DNA from: JTS-RE37 sp041744575
GTDB lineage: Bacteria; Bacteroidota; Bacteroidia; Flavobacteriales; Flavobacteriaceae
Length of the DNA: 64,000 nucleotides
Assembly (NCBI GenBank): GCA_041744575.1
Contig: JBGTKP010000049.1
Coordinates: 144,880-208,879, forward strand
Direction: 5' to 3'
Positions 1 through 9,136 of the stretch are shown one piece after another; the first letter of the stretch is position 1; every line of letters begins with the position of its first letter. Under the pieces are notes generated by a model. The model was given only the letters and a program-made list of their open reading frames with translations, was not told where the DNA came from and did no database searches. A program made the position numbers and the translations under genes.

Positions 1-737
1 TTGATAAAAACGAGGATCCCATCGGAGGCTATATCCGGATAGACAAGGTATATTTTCAGGTGGTAGGGGTGCATAAATTTGTACCTGGAGGCGGGTTTGA
101 ATCCGATGGGGACATCTTTATTCCTTTTTCCACGTATAAAAAACTCTATAATACAGGGGATAATGTGGGCTGGTTTTCTATTGCTGCATTTGATGATGCC
201 GATGTGATCCAGGTGGAGAAGGATGTAAAATCTATACTGAAGTCCATTCATCAGGTGCACCCTGAAGATGAAAGGGCCTTCGGATCCTTTAATCTTGGAG
301 AAATTTTTAACCGGATCATGGGTTTTGCAAAAGGGATTACCTTTTTATCGCTTATCGTGGGTCTTGCCACCATCCTGGCAGGGGTGATCGGGATTGGCAA
401 TGTCCTTCTGATCTCCGTAAAGGAACGTACTAAGGAATTGGGCATACGAAGGGCGCTGGGTGCCACACCCAGGGAAGTCCGCTCGCAGATCATCCTGGAA
501 TCCGTATTCCTTACCATGGTGGCGGGGGTCCTTGGAATCATTTTAGGAGCAGGAGTGCTGCAACTGATCAACAAGCTTACGGAAGGGATCGAATTTCCCT
601 ATGCGAATGCAACCGTCCCGATACCATACGTCCTGGGCGCGCTGGGGATCATGATCATCCTGGGAACCCTGATCGGCCTGATACCGGCTCAAAGGGCCGT
701 AAGTATCAAGCCTATAGATGCCCTCAGAGAAGAATAA
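1..737 (+). CDS. ABC transporter permease, FtsX/MacB type (5' end missing)
   Basis: Carboxy-terminal part of the membrane permease of a MacB-like ABC exporter. The frame is open from base 3, so the gene starts before the window; 244 codons are present. Three FtsX membrane segments are visible (about bases 340-420, 500-575 and 620-700), and after the first comes the family's hallmark cytoplasmic stretch KERTKELGIRRALGAT, which in this family contacts the ATPase. The residues before it are the end of the extracytoplasmic MacB_PCD-like domain. A membrane fusion protein gene follows after 33 bases and then a TolC-like gene, so this is a tripartite efflux operon whose ATPase is presumably upstream. 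The substrate (macrolide, peptide, lipid or siderophore) cannot be read from the sequence. Confidence 0.9.
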   Translation, partial: DKNEDPIGGYIRIDKVYFQVVGVHKFVPGGGFESDGDIFIPFSTYKKLYNTGDNVGWFSIAAFDDADVIQVEKDVKSILKSIHQVHPEDERAFGSFNLGEIFNRIMGFAKGITFLSLIVGLATILAGVIGIGNVLLISVKERTKELGIRRALGATPREVRSQIILESVFLTMVAGVLGIILGAGVLQLINKLTEGIEFPYANATVPIPYVLGALGIMIILGTLIGLIPAQRAVSIKPIDALREE

Positions 738-770
738 TAACCAACTAGTGAATAATTCAACAACAATCCA

Positions 771-1907
771 ATGAACAAAATTGTAAAGTATGTCCTGATA
801 GGCCTTGTGGTAGTGGGGGCTTTGTGGGCCGCTGCCTTCTTTGTGAAATCCAACAGCAGAGGAGCTATTACCTATGAAACCAAAAAACCATTCATATCCA
901 GTATTGAAATGAAAACCGTCGCGACCGGGAAAGTAGTTCCGGAAGATGAGGTAGAGATTAAGCCTCAGATTTCGGGGATTATCGAAAAAATATTTCTTGC
1001 GGAAGGTGATAAGGTATCGGCCGGTGATCTGCTGGCCAGAATCAAGGTGGTGCCCAATGAACAATCAATGAATCAGGCACAGGGAAGGGCAAGAACTGCG
1101 GAAATCGCCTTAAACAATACTAAAATAGAATATGACAGGAATAAAGCGCTGTTTGATAAAGGGGTAATATCCAGTCAGAATTTTAACACCTTGCAACTTC
1201 AGTATGATCAGGCCCGGCAGGAGCTACAGAATGCACAGGCCGATTACCAGATCATTCGCCAGGGTTCTGCAGGGGGTTCTTCCAGTGCAAATACCAACAT
1301 CAGGGCAACTGTTACCGGAACCATTCTGGAAATACCGGTAGAGGAGGGAGATCAGGTAATTCAGAGTAATAACTTTAACGATGGAACCACTATCGCGTCC
1401 ATTGCCGACCTCGGAAAGATGGTATTTGAAGGACAGGTAGATGAAGGCGAAGTAGGAAAACTAAAGTTGGGAATGCCATTAAAGATCAGCCTTGGGGCGA
1501 TCGAAAATAAAGACTTCGATGCGAAGTTAAGGTTTATTGCTCCAAAGGGACTGGAAGAGTCAGGAGCGGTACAGTTCAGGATTGAAGGGGATGTTGAGGT
1601 AGATTCCACCTTTATCATCCGTGCCGGGTACAGTGCAAACGCTTCTCTTGTTCTTGAAAGGAAAGATAGTATTCTCGTCATTCCGGAGGCCCTGCTTCAA
1701 TTTGATAAGACTACGGACAAACCCTTTGTAGAGATATCTGTCGGGGATCAGAAGTTTGAAAGAAAAGATGTGGAAATTGGCATCTCAGACGGTGTTAATG
1801 TTGAAATAGTATCGGGGCTCACAGAGGAGGATGAGGTGAAGATATGGAACAAGACCGAACCTATAAAGAAAGGAACGGATGAAGAGGATGAAGAAGCCGC
1901 TGAATAA
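771..1907 (+). CDS. Efflux membrane fusion protein (HlyD/MacA family)
   Basis: Periplasmic adaptor of 378 residues joining the inner membrane ABC permease to the outer membrane channel. It has one N-terminal membrane anchor (residues 7-25), a first barrel/lipoyl half (about 48-90, with the pattern ISGIIEKIFLAEGDKVSAGD), a coiled-coil hairpin rich in Gln, Ala and Asn (about 92-155), the second lipoyl half (about 170-205, PVEEGDQV) and beta-barrel domains to the end. The last residues are strongly acidic (GTDEEDEEAAE), which is unusual but probably just a tail. ATG at 771, 33 bases after the permease stop, fits a polycistronic mRNA. MacA-like rather than RND-type because the partner is an FtsX permease. 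Confidence 0.9.
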   Translation: MNKIVKYVLIGLVVVGALWAAAFFVKSNSRGAITYETKKPFISSIEMKTVATGKVVPEDEVEIKPQISGIIEKIFLAEGDKVSAGDLLARIKVVPNEQSMNQAQGRARTAEIALNNTKIEYDRNKALFDKGVISSQNFNTLQLQYDQARQELQNAQADYQIIRQGSAGGSSSANTNIRATVTGTILEIPVEEGDQVIQSNNFNDGTTIASIADLGKMVFEGQVDEGEVGKLKLGMPLKISLGAIENKDFDAKLRFIAPKGLEESGAVQFRIEGDVEVDSTFIIRAGYSANASLVLERKDSILVIPEALLQFDKTTDKPFVEISVGDQKFERKDVEIGISDGVNVEIVSGLTEEDEVKIWNKTEPIKKGTDEEDEEAAE

Positions 1908-1960
1908 TGTCTGACTGTTAAAAATCTGAAAGCGTGCAACTAGTAATCAAACAAAGACGA

Positions 1961-3298
1961 ATGACTTTTAAAATCACTCTTATATGCCTTTTTTCCGTTG
2001 GCCTCATCGCAGCGCAGGAAAAAAAATGGACCCTTGAAGAATGCGTGGCTTACGCAGTGGATAACAACCTGACCATTGCCCAGTATGAACTGGACCTCGA
2101 AAGGATAAAGATTGAGCATTCGGATGCCGTGGGCAATATGCTGCCCGATTTAAATGTGCAGATGCGTACTTCGGGGAACACAGGGCTGGTTCTGGATCCT
2201 ACCACAAACAATCTGCTGTCGGCAACCATTTTTTCTGCCTCCAGTGACCTGACCTCCTTCGTCAACCTTTTTGATGGAATGCGCAACATCAATACTTTGC
2301 GAAGGGCCAAATTAAATGCCATTGCCAACCAATACCGGCTGGATGATCTGGTGGATGATATCAGGCTGAATGTCGCTAATGCCTATCTCGATATATTATC
2401 AAATAAGGAATCCCTGAAAGTGTTTAAAGCACAGTACGCCATTTCCGAACAGGATTTGAAACGAACAAATGAGCTGGTCGAATCCGGAGTTGTTGCAAGA
2501 GGTGACCTTCTGGAGATTGAGGCGACTGCAGCCAACCAGGAGCAACAGATCGTAAATACAGAGAACCTCGTCCTGATCTCCAGGATCAATCTCGCACAAT
2601 TGCTCCAGATTACGGACTATGAAAATTTTGATATTACTGATGAGGAATTTGACATTCCCCCCTCTGACATCCTGAGTAATTCTCCTAGAGCCATTTTTGA
2701 GAAGGCCATGACTTTCAGGAATGATATCAAGTTTTCCGAATTGGGGGTAGAACTCGCCAGTAAGGATCTGGACATAGCCAGGGGGGCGGTATATCCCACC
2801 TTCGGAGCTTTCTTTAATTATAATACCAGGTATTCGGACCAGACAAGAAATGCCCTGACGGGTGAAAAAATCGGTTTTAAGGATCAGTTGTGGATCAATG
2901 ACGGGATATCCTACGGGGCACAATTGAACATTCCGGTCTTTAATGGCTTCAGCGTCCGAAATAACATTAAACGCTCCCTGATTGATGTGGAAAAGGCCCA
3001 GTTGACCCTGGAACAGGCAAAGCTGGATCTGGAGACGCTCATTAACCAGGCCTATGTAGATGTAAAAAGCTTCTCCAAAGCGTATGAAGCGGCAGAGAAA
3101 ACCTTAGAAGCCAGGAGGCTGGCATATGACTATTCCAAGATCCGGTATGACCAGGGTCTGATGAACGCTTTTGATTACAGTCAGGCCCAGGCCAGGGTAG
3201 ATAATGCCGAGGCAGAGTTAATAAGGACCAAATATGACTATATATTCCGCCTTAAGATCCTGGAATTTTATTTTGGCTTGCCAGTGGTTCTCAATTAA
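1961..3298 (+). CDS. TolC family outer membrane efflux protein
   Basis: Outer membrane channel of the same tripartite exporter, 445 residues from the chosen start. A GTG at 1934 would lengthen it by nine residues, but the ATG at 1961 begins a normal signal peptide (MTFKITLICLFSVGLIAAQ) and is preferred. Mature protein opens with WTLEECVAYAVDNNLTIAQ, the standard start of TolC-type proteins, and contains the two OEP repeats (about residues 20-215 and 235-440) with long alpha-helical Gln/Ala/Glu-rich segments and the usual 'RYDQGLMNAFDYSQAQ' signature near the end of the second repeat. Third gene of the operon with the permease and adaptor. Confidence 0.92.
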   Translation: MTFKITLICLFSVGLIAAQEKKWTLEECVAYAVDNNLTIAQYELDLERIKIEHSDAVGNMLPDLNVQMRTSGNTGLVLDPTTNNLLSATIFSASSDLTSFVNLFDGMRNINTLRRAKLNAIANQYRLDDLVDDIRLNVANAYLDILSNKESLKVFKAQYAISEQDLKRTNELVESGVVARGDLLEIEATAANQEQQIVNTENLVLISRINLAQLLQITDYENFDITDEEFDIPPSDILSNSPRAIFEKAMTFRNDIKFSELGVELASKDLDIARGAVYPTFGAFFNYNTRYSDQTRNALTGEKIGFKDQLWINDGISYGAQLNIPVFNGFSVRNNIKRSLIDVEKAQLTLEQAKLDLETLINQAYVDVKSFSKAYEAAEKTLEARRLAYDYSKIRYDQGLMNAFDYSQAQARVDNAEAELIRTKYDYIFRLKILEFYFGLPVVLN

Positions 3299-3380
3299 CA
3301 AAACATAGCTTTTAAATCGATTTACAGGACCCTGTTGGTATTTTTTATCCCACTTTCCTTTTTTCGTAATTTTGAAGTCT

Positions 3381-4055
3381 ATGGCATTAATTTTAAATCT
3401 AGAAACGGCAACGACCAACTGCTCTGTAAGTCTCGCGAGAGACGGGGAAACTCTTTCTATAAGACAACATAATTCGGTGGGATATTCTCATTCGGAACAA
3501 CTTCATCACTTTATTTACGAGGTCCTGAGTGAAGCGAATCAATCGCCGGCTTCATTGGATGCGGTTGCCGTAAGTGCCGGCCCCGGTTCTTATACCGGAT
3601 TGAGGATAGGAACTTCGGCCGCAAAAGGAATGTGCTTTGCCCTTGACATACCGCTGATTGCCATCCCCACCCTGAACATCCTGGCCCATCAGATATCAGT
3701 ACCTGATGGACTGATCATCCCGCTGCTGGATGCGCGGCGGATGGAAGTTTATTCGGCAGTGTATGACAGGAATTACCATCAGCTCAGAGCCACTGAGGCG
3801 GAAATAATTGACGAGGAGGCTTTCAGTGAATATACAGTAAATAATGCTGTTTGCTTTGTCGGCAGCGGAGCTCAGAAATGCCAAGGATTGCTGGACCATC
3901 CCAATGTGAGTTATTGTCCATTTCTGGTGCCTTCTGCCCTGGAGATGAGCCAACTTTCTTATAATGCTTTTGTGATAAAGCAGTTCGAGGATCTTGCCTA
4001 TTTTGAACCATCCTACCTTAAGGATTTTTTAATAACGGCTCCCGGGAAAGGCTGA
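3381..4055 (+). CDS. tsaB: tRNA threonylcarbamoyladenosine biosynthesis protein TsaB
   Basis: TsaB, 224 residues, is the non-catalytic ASKHA-fold partner of TsaD and TsaE in making N6-threonylcarbamoyladenosine at position 37 of ANN-decoding tRNAs. The N-terminus ALILNLETATTNCSVSLA is the family's first phosphate-loop-like motif, and VSAGPGSYTGLRIGTSAAKG (about residues 67-86) is the second diagnostic motif. A TTG three codons upstream is in frame but the ATG at 3381 aligns with the family. A TAATTTTG element (3367-3374) ends only six bases before this ATG, so the mRNA may be leaderless. The gene abuts the next gene on the opposite strand with no base between the two stop codons. Confidence 0.95.
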   Translation: MALILNLETATTNCSVSLARDGETLSIRQHNSVGYSHSEQLHHFIYEVLSEANQSPASLDAVAVSAGPGSYTGLRIGTSAAKGMCFALDIPLIAIPTLNILAHQISVPDGLIIPLLDARRMEVYSAVYDRNYHQLRATEAEIIDEEAFSEYTVNNAVCFVGSGAQKCQGLLDHPNVSYCPFLVPSALEMSQLSYNAFVIKQFEDLAYFEPSYLKDFLITAPGKG

Positions 4056-4706
4056 TCAAAGGCCGGTATTAAAATGGTCGAGGATCTGAATCACGGCCAA
4101 ATCCGAACTGAAATCCAATTCGTTTTCTCTGATGAAGTGTTTCAACTTGCCGGATCGGTCATCCAGAAATTTCAGAAGAGGCCCTTTAGCCAATCTGATG
4201 GGGGTTAGCGGGCCATCCGCTATCTTTATAAAGTATCCTGATGCGTCCTGATAGACAGGGGGTTTGTAGGTATCATATCCATGGTCCGGATGCCGTGCCT
4301 GAATGAATTCCTTTTTAGGTTTATAGAACAAAACCGCATTACCTTCATTAAGTGGAATGAAATATCCTTCCTTTACCTTAAAATTATCTTCGTAGGCCAA
4401 CAGAAGGTATTTCCGTCCCCCGAAGTCTGCTATAAGATCTTTCCGCCTCAGCAGGTTAAATTCCTTCTGGCGTACATCCTTGAGTTCGATCTGGTCGTTC
4501 AGGGCATTAAACCGCATAAGCAGGCGAACTTCCCTCCCGTTTACCGTGGTTGTCCCTATTTTGAAAATATCATCAAAGTAGGGGCTACCCTCAATCGGAA
4601 CATCTTTAAAAACAATTCCTACCTGGCCCAGATAGCCCGGGCTTGGTTCACTTTGACCATACGCGCAAAATCCGAAAAAGAGTACGATATGAAAGAAATA
4701 CTTCAT
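4056..4706 (-). CDS. Secreted protein of unknown function
   Basis: 216 residues with a clear signal peptide (MKYFFHIVLFFGFCAYGQ), so exported to the periplasm. No domain was recognised. The mature part is mixed beta/alpha with many charged residues, no lipobox, no cysteine pair and no membrane segment; two Tyr/Asp-rich stretches (YFDDIFKIGTTTVNG near residue 43 and HPDHGYDTYKPPVY near 140) may form a sheet surface. It sits between tsaB and an MscS channel gene, convergent with the former and 45 bases downstream of the latter, with which it could be cotranscribed. A TACCTTTA element about 20 bases before the start could instead give it its own promoter. Confidence 0.75.
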   Translation of the reverse strand: MKYFFHIVLFFGFCAYGQSEPSPGYLGQVGIVFKDVPIEGSPYFDDIFKIGTTTVNGREVRLLMRFNALNDQIELKDVRQKEFNLLRRKDLIADFGGRKYLLLAYEDNFKVKEGYFIPLNEGNAVLFYKPKKEFIQARHPDHGYDTYKPPVYQDASGYFIKIADGPLTPIRLAKGPLLKFLDDRSGKLKHFIRENELDFSSDLAVIQILDHFNTGL

Positions 4707-4751
4707 AATATGCCGCGATGTTGTTTAAAGGTACGAATTTTTAGGATATCA

Positions 4752-5579
4752 TCAGGTCCTGACCGGCTGATGTATAACACGTTGCGGAAATGGAATCTCA
4801 ATTTCAGAATCATCAAACCTCTGTTTGAGTTCCTCAATAACATAAAAATGAGCGGCCCAGAAATCCTCATTCTTCGCCCAGAACCTGAGGGTGAGATTGA
4901 CCGAACTGTCCCCAAGTTCCCCTACATAGACTTCCGGAAGAGGCTCCGTCAATATTTTTTCATTCTGAGTACAGATTTCAAGTAAAATGTCCTTCGCTTT
5001 TTTAATATTTGAACCGTACCCGATACCTACATCAATTTTATCCCGCCTCAAAGGTTCTTCATTATAATTGATGATATTATTATTGGATAATTGCCCGTTG
5101 GGTATGATGGCCACCTGGTTGCCGAAAGTTTTTAGCTTGGTAGTGAAGATGGTAATTTCTTTTACTGTACCATCTACTCCCTGAGCGGAGATAAAATCGC
5201 CAACCTTAAAAGGCTTAAAAAGCAAAATGAGTACTCCCCCGGCAAAATTCGCGAGTGATCCCTGTAGCGCGAGCCCAATGGCCAGCCCGGCGGCGCCAAT
5301 CATGGCTACCAGGGAGGACGATTTCACCCCCAGTTGCGTCACTACCAGGACGAAGAGCAAAACCTTCAATGCGATACTTATAAAGCTTTGTAAAAAACTC
5401 TCGAGGGCGGGATCGTATTCCCTCCTTAGAAAAAATTTACGGATAAGGCCATTGATGAGTTTGATCAGCCATAACCCAAAGAAAAGGATGATGATGGCCA
5501 TGACAATATTGGGGATCACGGCCCAAAGCCAGGAAACGGCCTGATCAAAATGTTCCTGATAATCGCTGAATTGTTCCAT
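4752..5579 (-). CDS. Small-conductance mechanosensitive channel (MscS family)
   Basis: Inner membrane tension-gated channel of the short MscS type, 275 residues from the ATG at 5579; a TTG at 5600 in frame would add seven residues and is less likely. Three membrane segments: about residues 19-45, 58-80 and a pore helix around 85-115 with the Gly/Ala-rich packing expected (AAGLAIGLALQGSLANFAGG). It is followed by the beta domain (FKVGDFISAQGVDGTVKEI), the pattern IPNGQLSNNNIINY that typifies MscS, and a C-terminal alpha/beta domain. It releases solutes on hypo-osmotic shock. Length matches E. coli MscS (286). Confidence 0.95.
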   Translation of the reverse strand: MEQFSDYQEHFDQAVSWLWAVIPNIVMAIIILFFGLWLIKLINGLIRKFFLRREYDPALESFLQSFISIALKVLLFVLVVTQLGVKSSSLVAMIGAAGLAIGLALQGSLANFAGGVLILLFKPFKVGDFISAQGVDGTVKEITIFTTKLKTFGNQVAIIPNGQLSNNNIINYNEEPLRRDKIDVGIGYGSNIKKAKDILLEICTQNEKILTEPLPEVYVGELGDSSVNLTLRFWAKNEDFWAAHFYVIEELKQRFDDSEIEIPFPQRVIHQPVRT

Positions 5580-5670
5580 AGGTATATTTTTGCGTTGCAA
5601 AAAAACATAAAATAAAGGTCTTTGTCAAGTCCCGGACGCGAAACTAGTAAGGCCCATTTGAAGCTTTTAC

Positions 5671-7776
5671 CTATCTCAGTTGTGATAAGGCCAAAGCCGG
5701 GTCTGAAACGGGGAGTTTGCAGGATCCCTCCTGACAGACATAAATTTGGGTAATCCCCTCTGCGTACCGGCCCTGAAGCAAAGGTAAATCGCCATTTTTT
5801 TCTGAAGCCGCAATGATGGTGTTGGGCAAATAAGCCGGCAGAAGTTTGCGGACAATCTCTTGATGTTGATCTCCGACAACGGCAATTTCGTAAAAGGGGT
5901 GCTGAAGGTAGAGTGCCAGGTGTTGCCAGTTGGCATGGTTGGAGGCATTTTCATAAAAGTTATGTTGCATGGTATACAACATTTGCTCGGCAATAGCCGC
6001 GTATCCGGCATCCGGGTAATACCTTGACATTTTCCACAAGGTCTTTGCCATGACCGAATTTGAGGAAGGAATGACATTATCAACCGTTTCGAGGGTCCTG
6101 CGGATAAGAAATTCCTCTTTCAATGAGGTAAAGTAAAACAGGCCCGAACCGGTGTCCCGGAAATTGGAAATACAATAATCCAGCAACCTTCGGGAGGCCT
6201 TGAGCCACGATTCATCCTGCGACACTTCGTAGAGACCAAGGAAGGCTTCAGCCACCAGGGCGTAATCCTCCAGGTATCCCGGGATCGATCTTTTCCAATT
6301 TTTGTAGCTGTGAAACATATTTCCATCCTTTCCGATAAGATTTTCGGTAATGAACCGGCCGTTATTGATAGCAAGACGCAGGTAATCTTCATCACCAATA
6401 TACCTGTAGGCATCCACCAGACCGGAAAGCATCAGCCCGTTCCATGACGTCAGCATCTTATCATCCAGACGGGGCCGCGGTCTAAGTGCACGCTTCTCCA
6501 GCAATATCTTCGTTGCCTCCTCAAGATGAGAATTCAATTGCGCTGCTGTTATCTTATGTTTCCTGGCAAATTCAATATCCGAATCCTTTCGGATGAGCAC
6601 ATACTTCCCATCTTCCCAAAGGCCATAACTATTGATGTTGTAATAGTCCTTAAATAGTTCCAAAGTTGCCTTGGGCAGTTGCTGTAATTCATCAATCCCC
6701 CAGACATAATAAGCGCCTTCCTCAAGTACTCCTTTGTCATTCTCGCTATCGGCGTCCAGTGATGAATAAAAACCGCCATTGCCATCCATGAGTTCTGAAG
6801 TGACAAATTTGACTGTAGAACCCACCACCTTTCTGTAATGGTCATTTCCGGTAGCGGCATACGCCTTTGCATAGAGGCTGATAAGCTGACCGTTGTCATA
6901 AAGCATTTTTTCAAAATGGGGGACATGCCATTTTATATCAGTGGAGTAGCGTGAAAACCCTCCCCCTAATTGATCATAGATGCCACCATAGGCCATTTTT
7001 GTCAGGGAGGTATTGACATATTCCAGCAGCTTTTTATCATTGTTTATGGTGGCATAGTGCAGGAAATAATCAAGATTCCCCGGCATCATAAATTTAGGGG
7101 CCCGGGAATAACCTCCCATGGCGGTGTCAAAATAGCTGCGCCAGTTGTCCATGATCCGTTGTAAATCCTCAGTGCTAAGTACCTCCTTTTCAGGTTTTGA
7201 TTCTACCAGATTGATTGCCTTGATACCTTCTTCCATCTTTCCGGCATATTCCCGCACTTTATCAGGACTCGATATGTAAAGTTGGTGCAACTCTTTCAGG
7301 ACCTGTTTCCATTCGTCTTTCTTAACATAAGTGGCCCCCCAGAATGGGCGGCCATCCGGCAAGGCGACAATATTCAAAGGCCAGCCTCCTCCTCCGGTCA
7401 TCATCTGAAGGGCATCCATATAGATCTGGTCTACATCGGGTCTTTCTTCTCTGTCAACCTTGATGTTGATGAAACGCTCATTCATTATTTTTGCGACTTC
7501 TTCGTCCTCAAAACACTCGGCTTCCATAACGTGGCACCAGTGACAGGCCGCATAGCCGATGCTCACCAGCAGCAATTTGTTTTCTCGTTGCGCCCTTTCC
7601 AGTACGTCGGGATTCCAGGCCTCCCAATTTACTGGATTGTGGGCATGCTGTAAGAGGTAGGGGCTGCTTTCTTCTATAAGGGCATTGGTGTATTTATGGG
7701 ACATGGGTTTCGATTTTTCTTTACAGCCACTTATGACCAGGAGCATAAATACTAGTGTTGTAATAACTCTGACCAT
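5671..7776 (-). CDS. Thioredoxin domain-containing lipoprotein (DUF255/YyaL family)
   Basis: 701-residue member of the DUF255 family (bacterial YyaL, vertebrate SPATA20). An N-terminal thioredoxin-like domain carries the family's conserved CHWCHVME motif (about residues 80-87) and the stretch KVDREERPDVDQIYMDAL, followed by an (alpha/alpha)6-like barrel resembling N-acylglucosamine epimerases. Start choice: ATG at 7776 opens a lipoprotein signal (MVRVITTLVFMLLVISGC, cleavage before Cys), so the protein should be membrane-anchored. A longer in-frame start at 7830 lies inside the dodecin terminator and is rejected. A TATCTTTG element ends three bases before the ATG. The biochemical role of the family is not established. 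Confidence 0.88.
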   Translation of the reverse strand: MVRVITTLVFMLLVISGCKEKSKPMSHKYTNALIEESSPYLLQHAHNPVNWEAWNPDVLERAQRENKLLLVSIGYAACHWCHVMEAECFEDEEVAKIMNERFINIKVDREERPDVDQIYMDALQMMTGGGGWPLNIVALPDGRPFWGATYVKKDEWKQVLKELHQLYISSPDKVREYAGKMEEGIKAINLVESKPEKEVLSTEDLQRIMDNWRSYFDTAMGGYSRAPKFMMPGNLDYFLHYATINNDKKLLEYVNTSLTKMAYGGIYDQLGGGFSRYSTDIKWHVPHFEKMLYDNGQLISLYAKAYAATGNDHYRKVVGSTVKFVTSELMDGNGGFYSSLDADSENDKGVLEEGAYYVWGIDELQQLPKATLELFKDYYNINSYGLWEDGKYVLIRKDSDIEFARKHKITAAQLNSHLEEATKILLEKRALRPRPRLDDKMLTSWNGLMLSGLVDAYRYIGDEDYLRLAINNGRFITENLIGKDGNMFHSYKNWKRSIPGYLEDYALVAEAFLGLYEVSQDESWLKASRRLLDYCISNFRDTGSGLFYFTSLKEEFLIRRTLETVDNVIPSSNSVMAKTLWKMSRYYPDAGYAAIAEQMLYTMQHNFYENASNHANWQHLALYLQHPFYEIAVVGDQHQEIVRKLLPAYLPNTIIAASEKNGDLPLLQGRYAEGITQIYVCQEGSCKLPVSDPALALSQLR

Positions 7777-7803
7777 TTTCAAAGATACTGGCATCAGGGA
7801 GAT

Positions 7804-7826
7804 AAAAAAAAGCGCCATGAGGCGCT
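7804..7826 (-). terminator. Rho-independent terminator of the dodecin gene
   Basis: On the minus strand AGCGCC-TCAT-GGCGCT forms a perfect six-pair stem with a four-base loop, directly followed by a run of seven to eight T. It stands 22 bases after the dodecin stop codon and before the DUF255 start, so dodecin is likely monocistronic. Confidence 0.85.
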
Positions 7827-7848
7827 TCATAGATGGATGTTATTCGGT

Positions 7849-8049
7849 TCAGGAGACTTCAAAGGTAATTTTAACATTGACCCTGTAGTTGTCAATTGCG
7901 CCATTTGAAACTGTGGCACTTTGTTCACGAACGTAGACCGACCTGATATTTTTCACCGATTTTGCGGCCTGAGCGACGGCATTCTGAGCAGCGTCCTCCC
8001 AGCTGGTGTCAGAATTGGCCAGTATTTCAATAACCTTCAAAACTTTCAT
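7849..8049 (-). CDS. Dodecin family flavin-binding protein
   Basis: 66 residues, the standard length of dodecins, which form hollow dodecamers that store flavin (riboflavin, FMN) in the cytoplasm. The characteristic pattern is complete: MKVLKVIEILANSDTSWEDA at the start with the conserved Ser-Trp-Glu-Asp (W17), then the amphipathic helix AVAQAAKSVKNIRSVYV, and the final strand YRVNVKITFEV. A strong terminator follows. The unusual abundance of Ala/Val/Asn is normal for the fold. Flavin sequestration is inferred from the family. Confidence 0.96.
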   Translation of the reverse strand: MKVLKVIEILANSDTSWEDAAQNAVAQAAKSVKNIRSVYVREQSATVSNGAIDNYRVNVKITFEVS

Positions 8050-8115
8050 AATTATGTGTTTTTTTAAATTTCTATTAATGTAACGAAATAATATTGAAAG
8101 TCCAAGGAAAGGGAG

Positions 8116-9015
8116 CTAACCATTTAGTGCCACTACTTCCCGTACCCGGTCTCCCATCATTTCCTTGAGCATTGTTTCTATACCATTTTTAAGGGTAAAG
8201 GTAGAGGAAGGGCAACCACTGCATGCCCCCTGCAGTATCACATTTACCGTCCGGCTGTCCTCTTCGTAGGACTGAAACAGAATGTTGCCACCGTCGCTGG
8301 CTACGGCAGGCTTGACATATTCTTCGAGGATGGCAATAATCTCCTTGGAGGTATCGTCCATTGGTTCTGCCGAAGTTTGAACCGTCACCTTATTTTTAAG
8401 AAGCCCCTGCCGGTCATCGGACACTACCTGCTTGCCACTCGCAATATAATCGCGTATTTTCTCCCGTAGTTCCAGGGTGATATCATCCCAGTCGGCATCC
8501 GTATGTTTCGAAACCGAAACATAATTTTCATCCATAAAAACTTCTTTTACATAGGGGAATTCAAATAAGGTGTCGGCAAGACCGGATTGGCTCCCTTCCG
8601 CCTTGTCTTTAAACTCGAAAGCGGCTGGCACCAGCATTCTGTTGGCCACAAATTTCATGACCGCAGGATTGGGGGTTACTTCCGCATAAATGGTGACCGC
8701 TGATTTATTTTTCTCTGGCTCAAAGGCAACCACGGGCTCTCCGGAATTGAGGTATTCCACTAGTTGTTGTGCCAATTCATCCTTTATGTCAGCCCATTCC
8801 ACAATGTCAAACCTTTCAATGGCGATAAAATTTCCGGAAATATATACTGTTTTGATAAAGGGGAGGTAAAAAAGCTGTCGGGCCAAAGGTGAATCTTTTG
8901 CTTCATCAATGTTACGGTATTCATGACTGGTTCCGCTGGTTAAAATGTGGTTGCTTTCAAACTTTAAAATGGCAGGATTATTTGTTTTTGAAACTGTAAT
9001 TACGAACTCCTTCAT
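8116..9015 (-). CDS. Nfu-type iron-sulfur cluster scaffold with duplicated N-terminal domain
   Basis: 299 residues from the ATG at 9015. It contains two tandem Nfu N-terminal domains (about residues 1-95 and 107-200; both start with the pattern NPA(I/V)(L/M)KF and end with a DxxxWxDI motif before a C-terminal helix) and a C-terminal NifU domain (about 220-299) with the cluster-binding ACSGCPSS motif. Nfu proteins carry assembled Fe-S clusters to target enzymes in the cytoplasm. Most bacterial Nfu proteins have no or one N-domain; the duplication is seen directly here. A TATTTTTG element lies about 15 bases before the ATG. An upstream start at 9045 would fall outside the family match. Confidence 0.92.
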   Translation of the reverse strand: MKEFVITVSKTNNPAILKFESNHILTSGTSHEYRNIDEAKDSPLARQLFYLPFIKTVYISGNFIAIERFDIVEWADIKDELAQQLVEYLNSGEPVVAFEPEKNKSAVTIYAEVTPNPAVMKFVANRMLVPAAFEFKDKAEGSQSGLADTLFEFPYVKEVFMDENYVSVSKHTDADWDDITLELREKIRDYIASGKQVVSDDRQGLLKNKVTVQTSAEPMDDTSKEIIAILEEYVKPAVASDGGNILFQSYEEDSRTVNVILQGACSGCPSSTFTLKNGIETMLKEMMGDRVREVVALNG

Positions 9016-9073
9016 CGTGGCTGTTTTGTACAAAAATACAACCATTTTCCTGGTTCCGCCTCATATAATAATG

Positions 9074-9103
9074 TTGTCTTTCATTCGTTATACTCTATAT
9101 TTG
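9074..9103 (+). promoter_or_regulatory. Bacteroidota-type promoter of the PorP-like gene
   Basis: TTG (9074-9076), 19-base spacer, TATATTTG (9096-9103): a full match to the Bacteroidota consensus TTG-N19-TAnnTTTG. Transcription should start near 9109, which excludes the in-frame ATG at 9071 and selects the ATG at 9137. Confidence 0.75.
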
Positions 9104-9136
9104 AAAAGACTTGCGCAAAAAATTCCCGTGCCCTTG

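Noticed and set aside
543..1064. Minus-strand frame of 173 codons
   Set aside because: Antisense to the permease and adaptor genes, which have clear family motifs.
4281..4985. Plus-strand frame of 234 codons
   Set aside because: It runs across two well-supported minus-strand genes (secreted protein and MscS) and shows no domain.
7777..7830. Longer start for the DUF255 gene (ATG 7830)
   Set aside because: It lies within the dodecin terminator stem and loop and would bury the lipoprotein signal.
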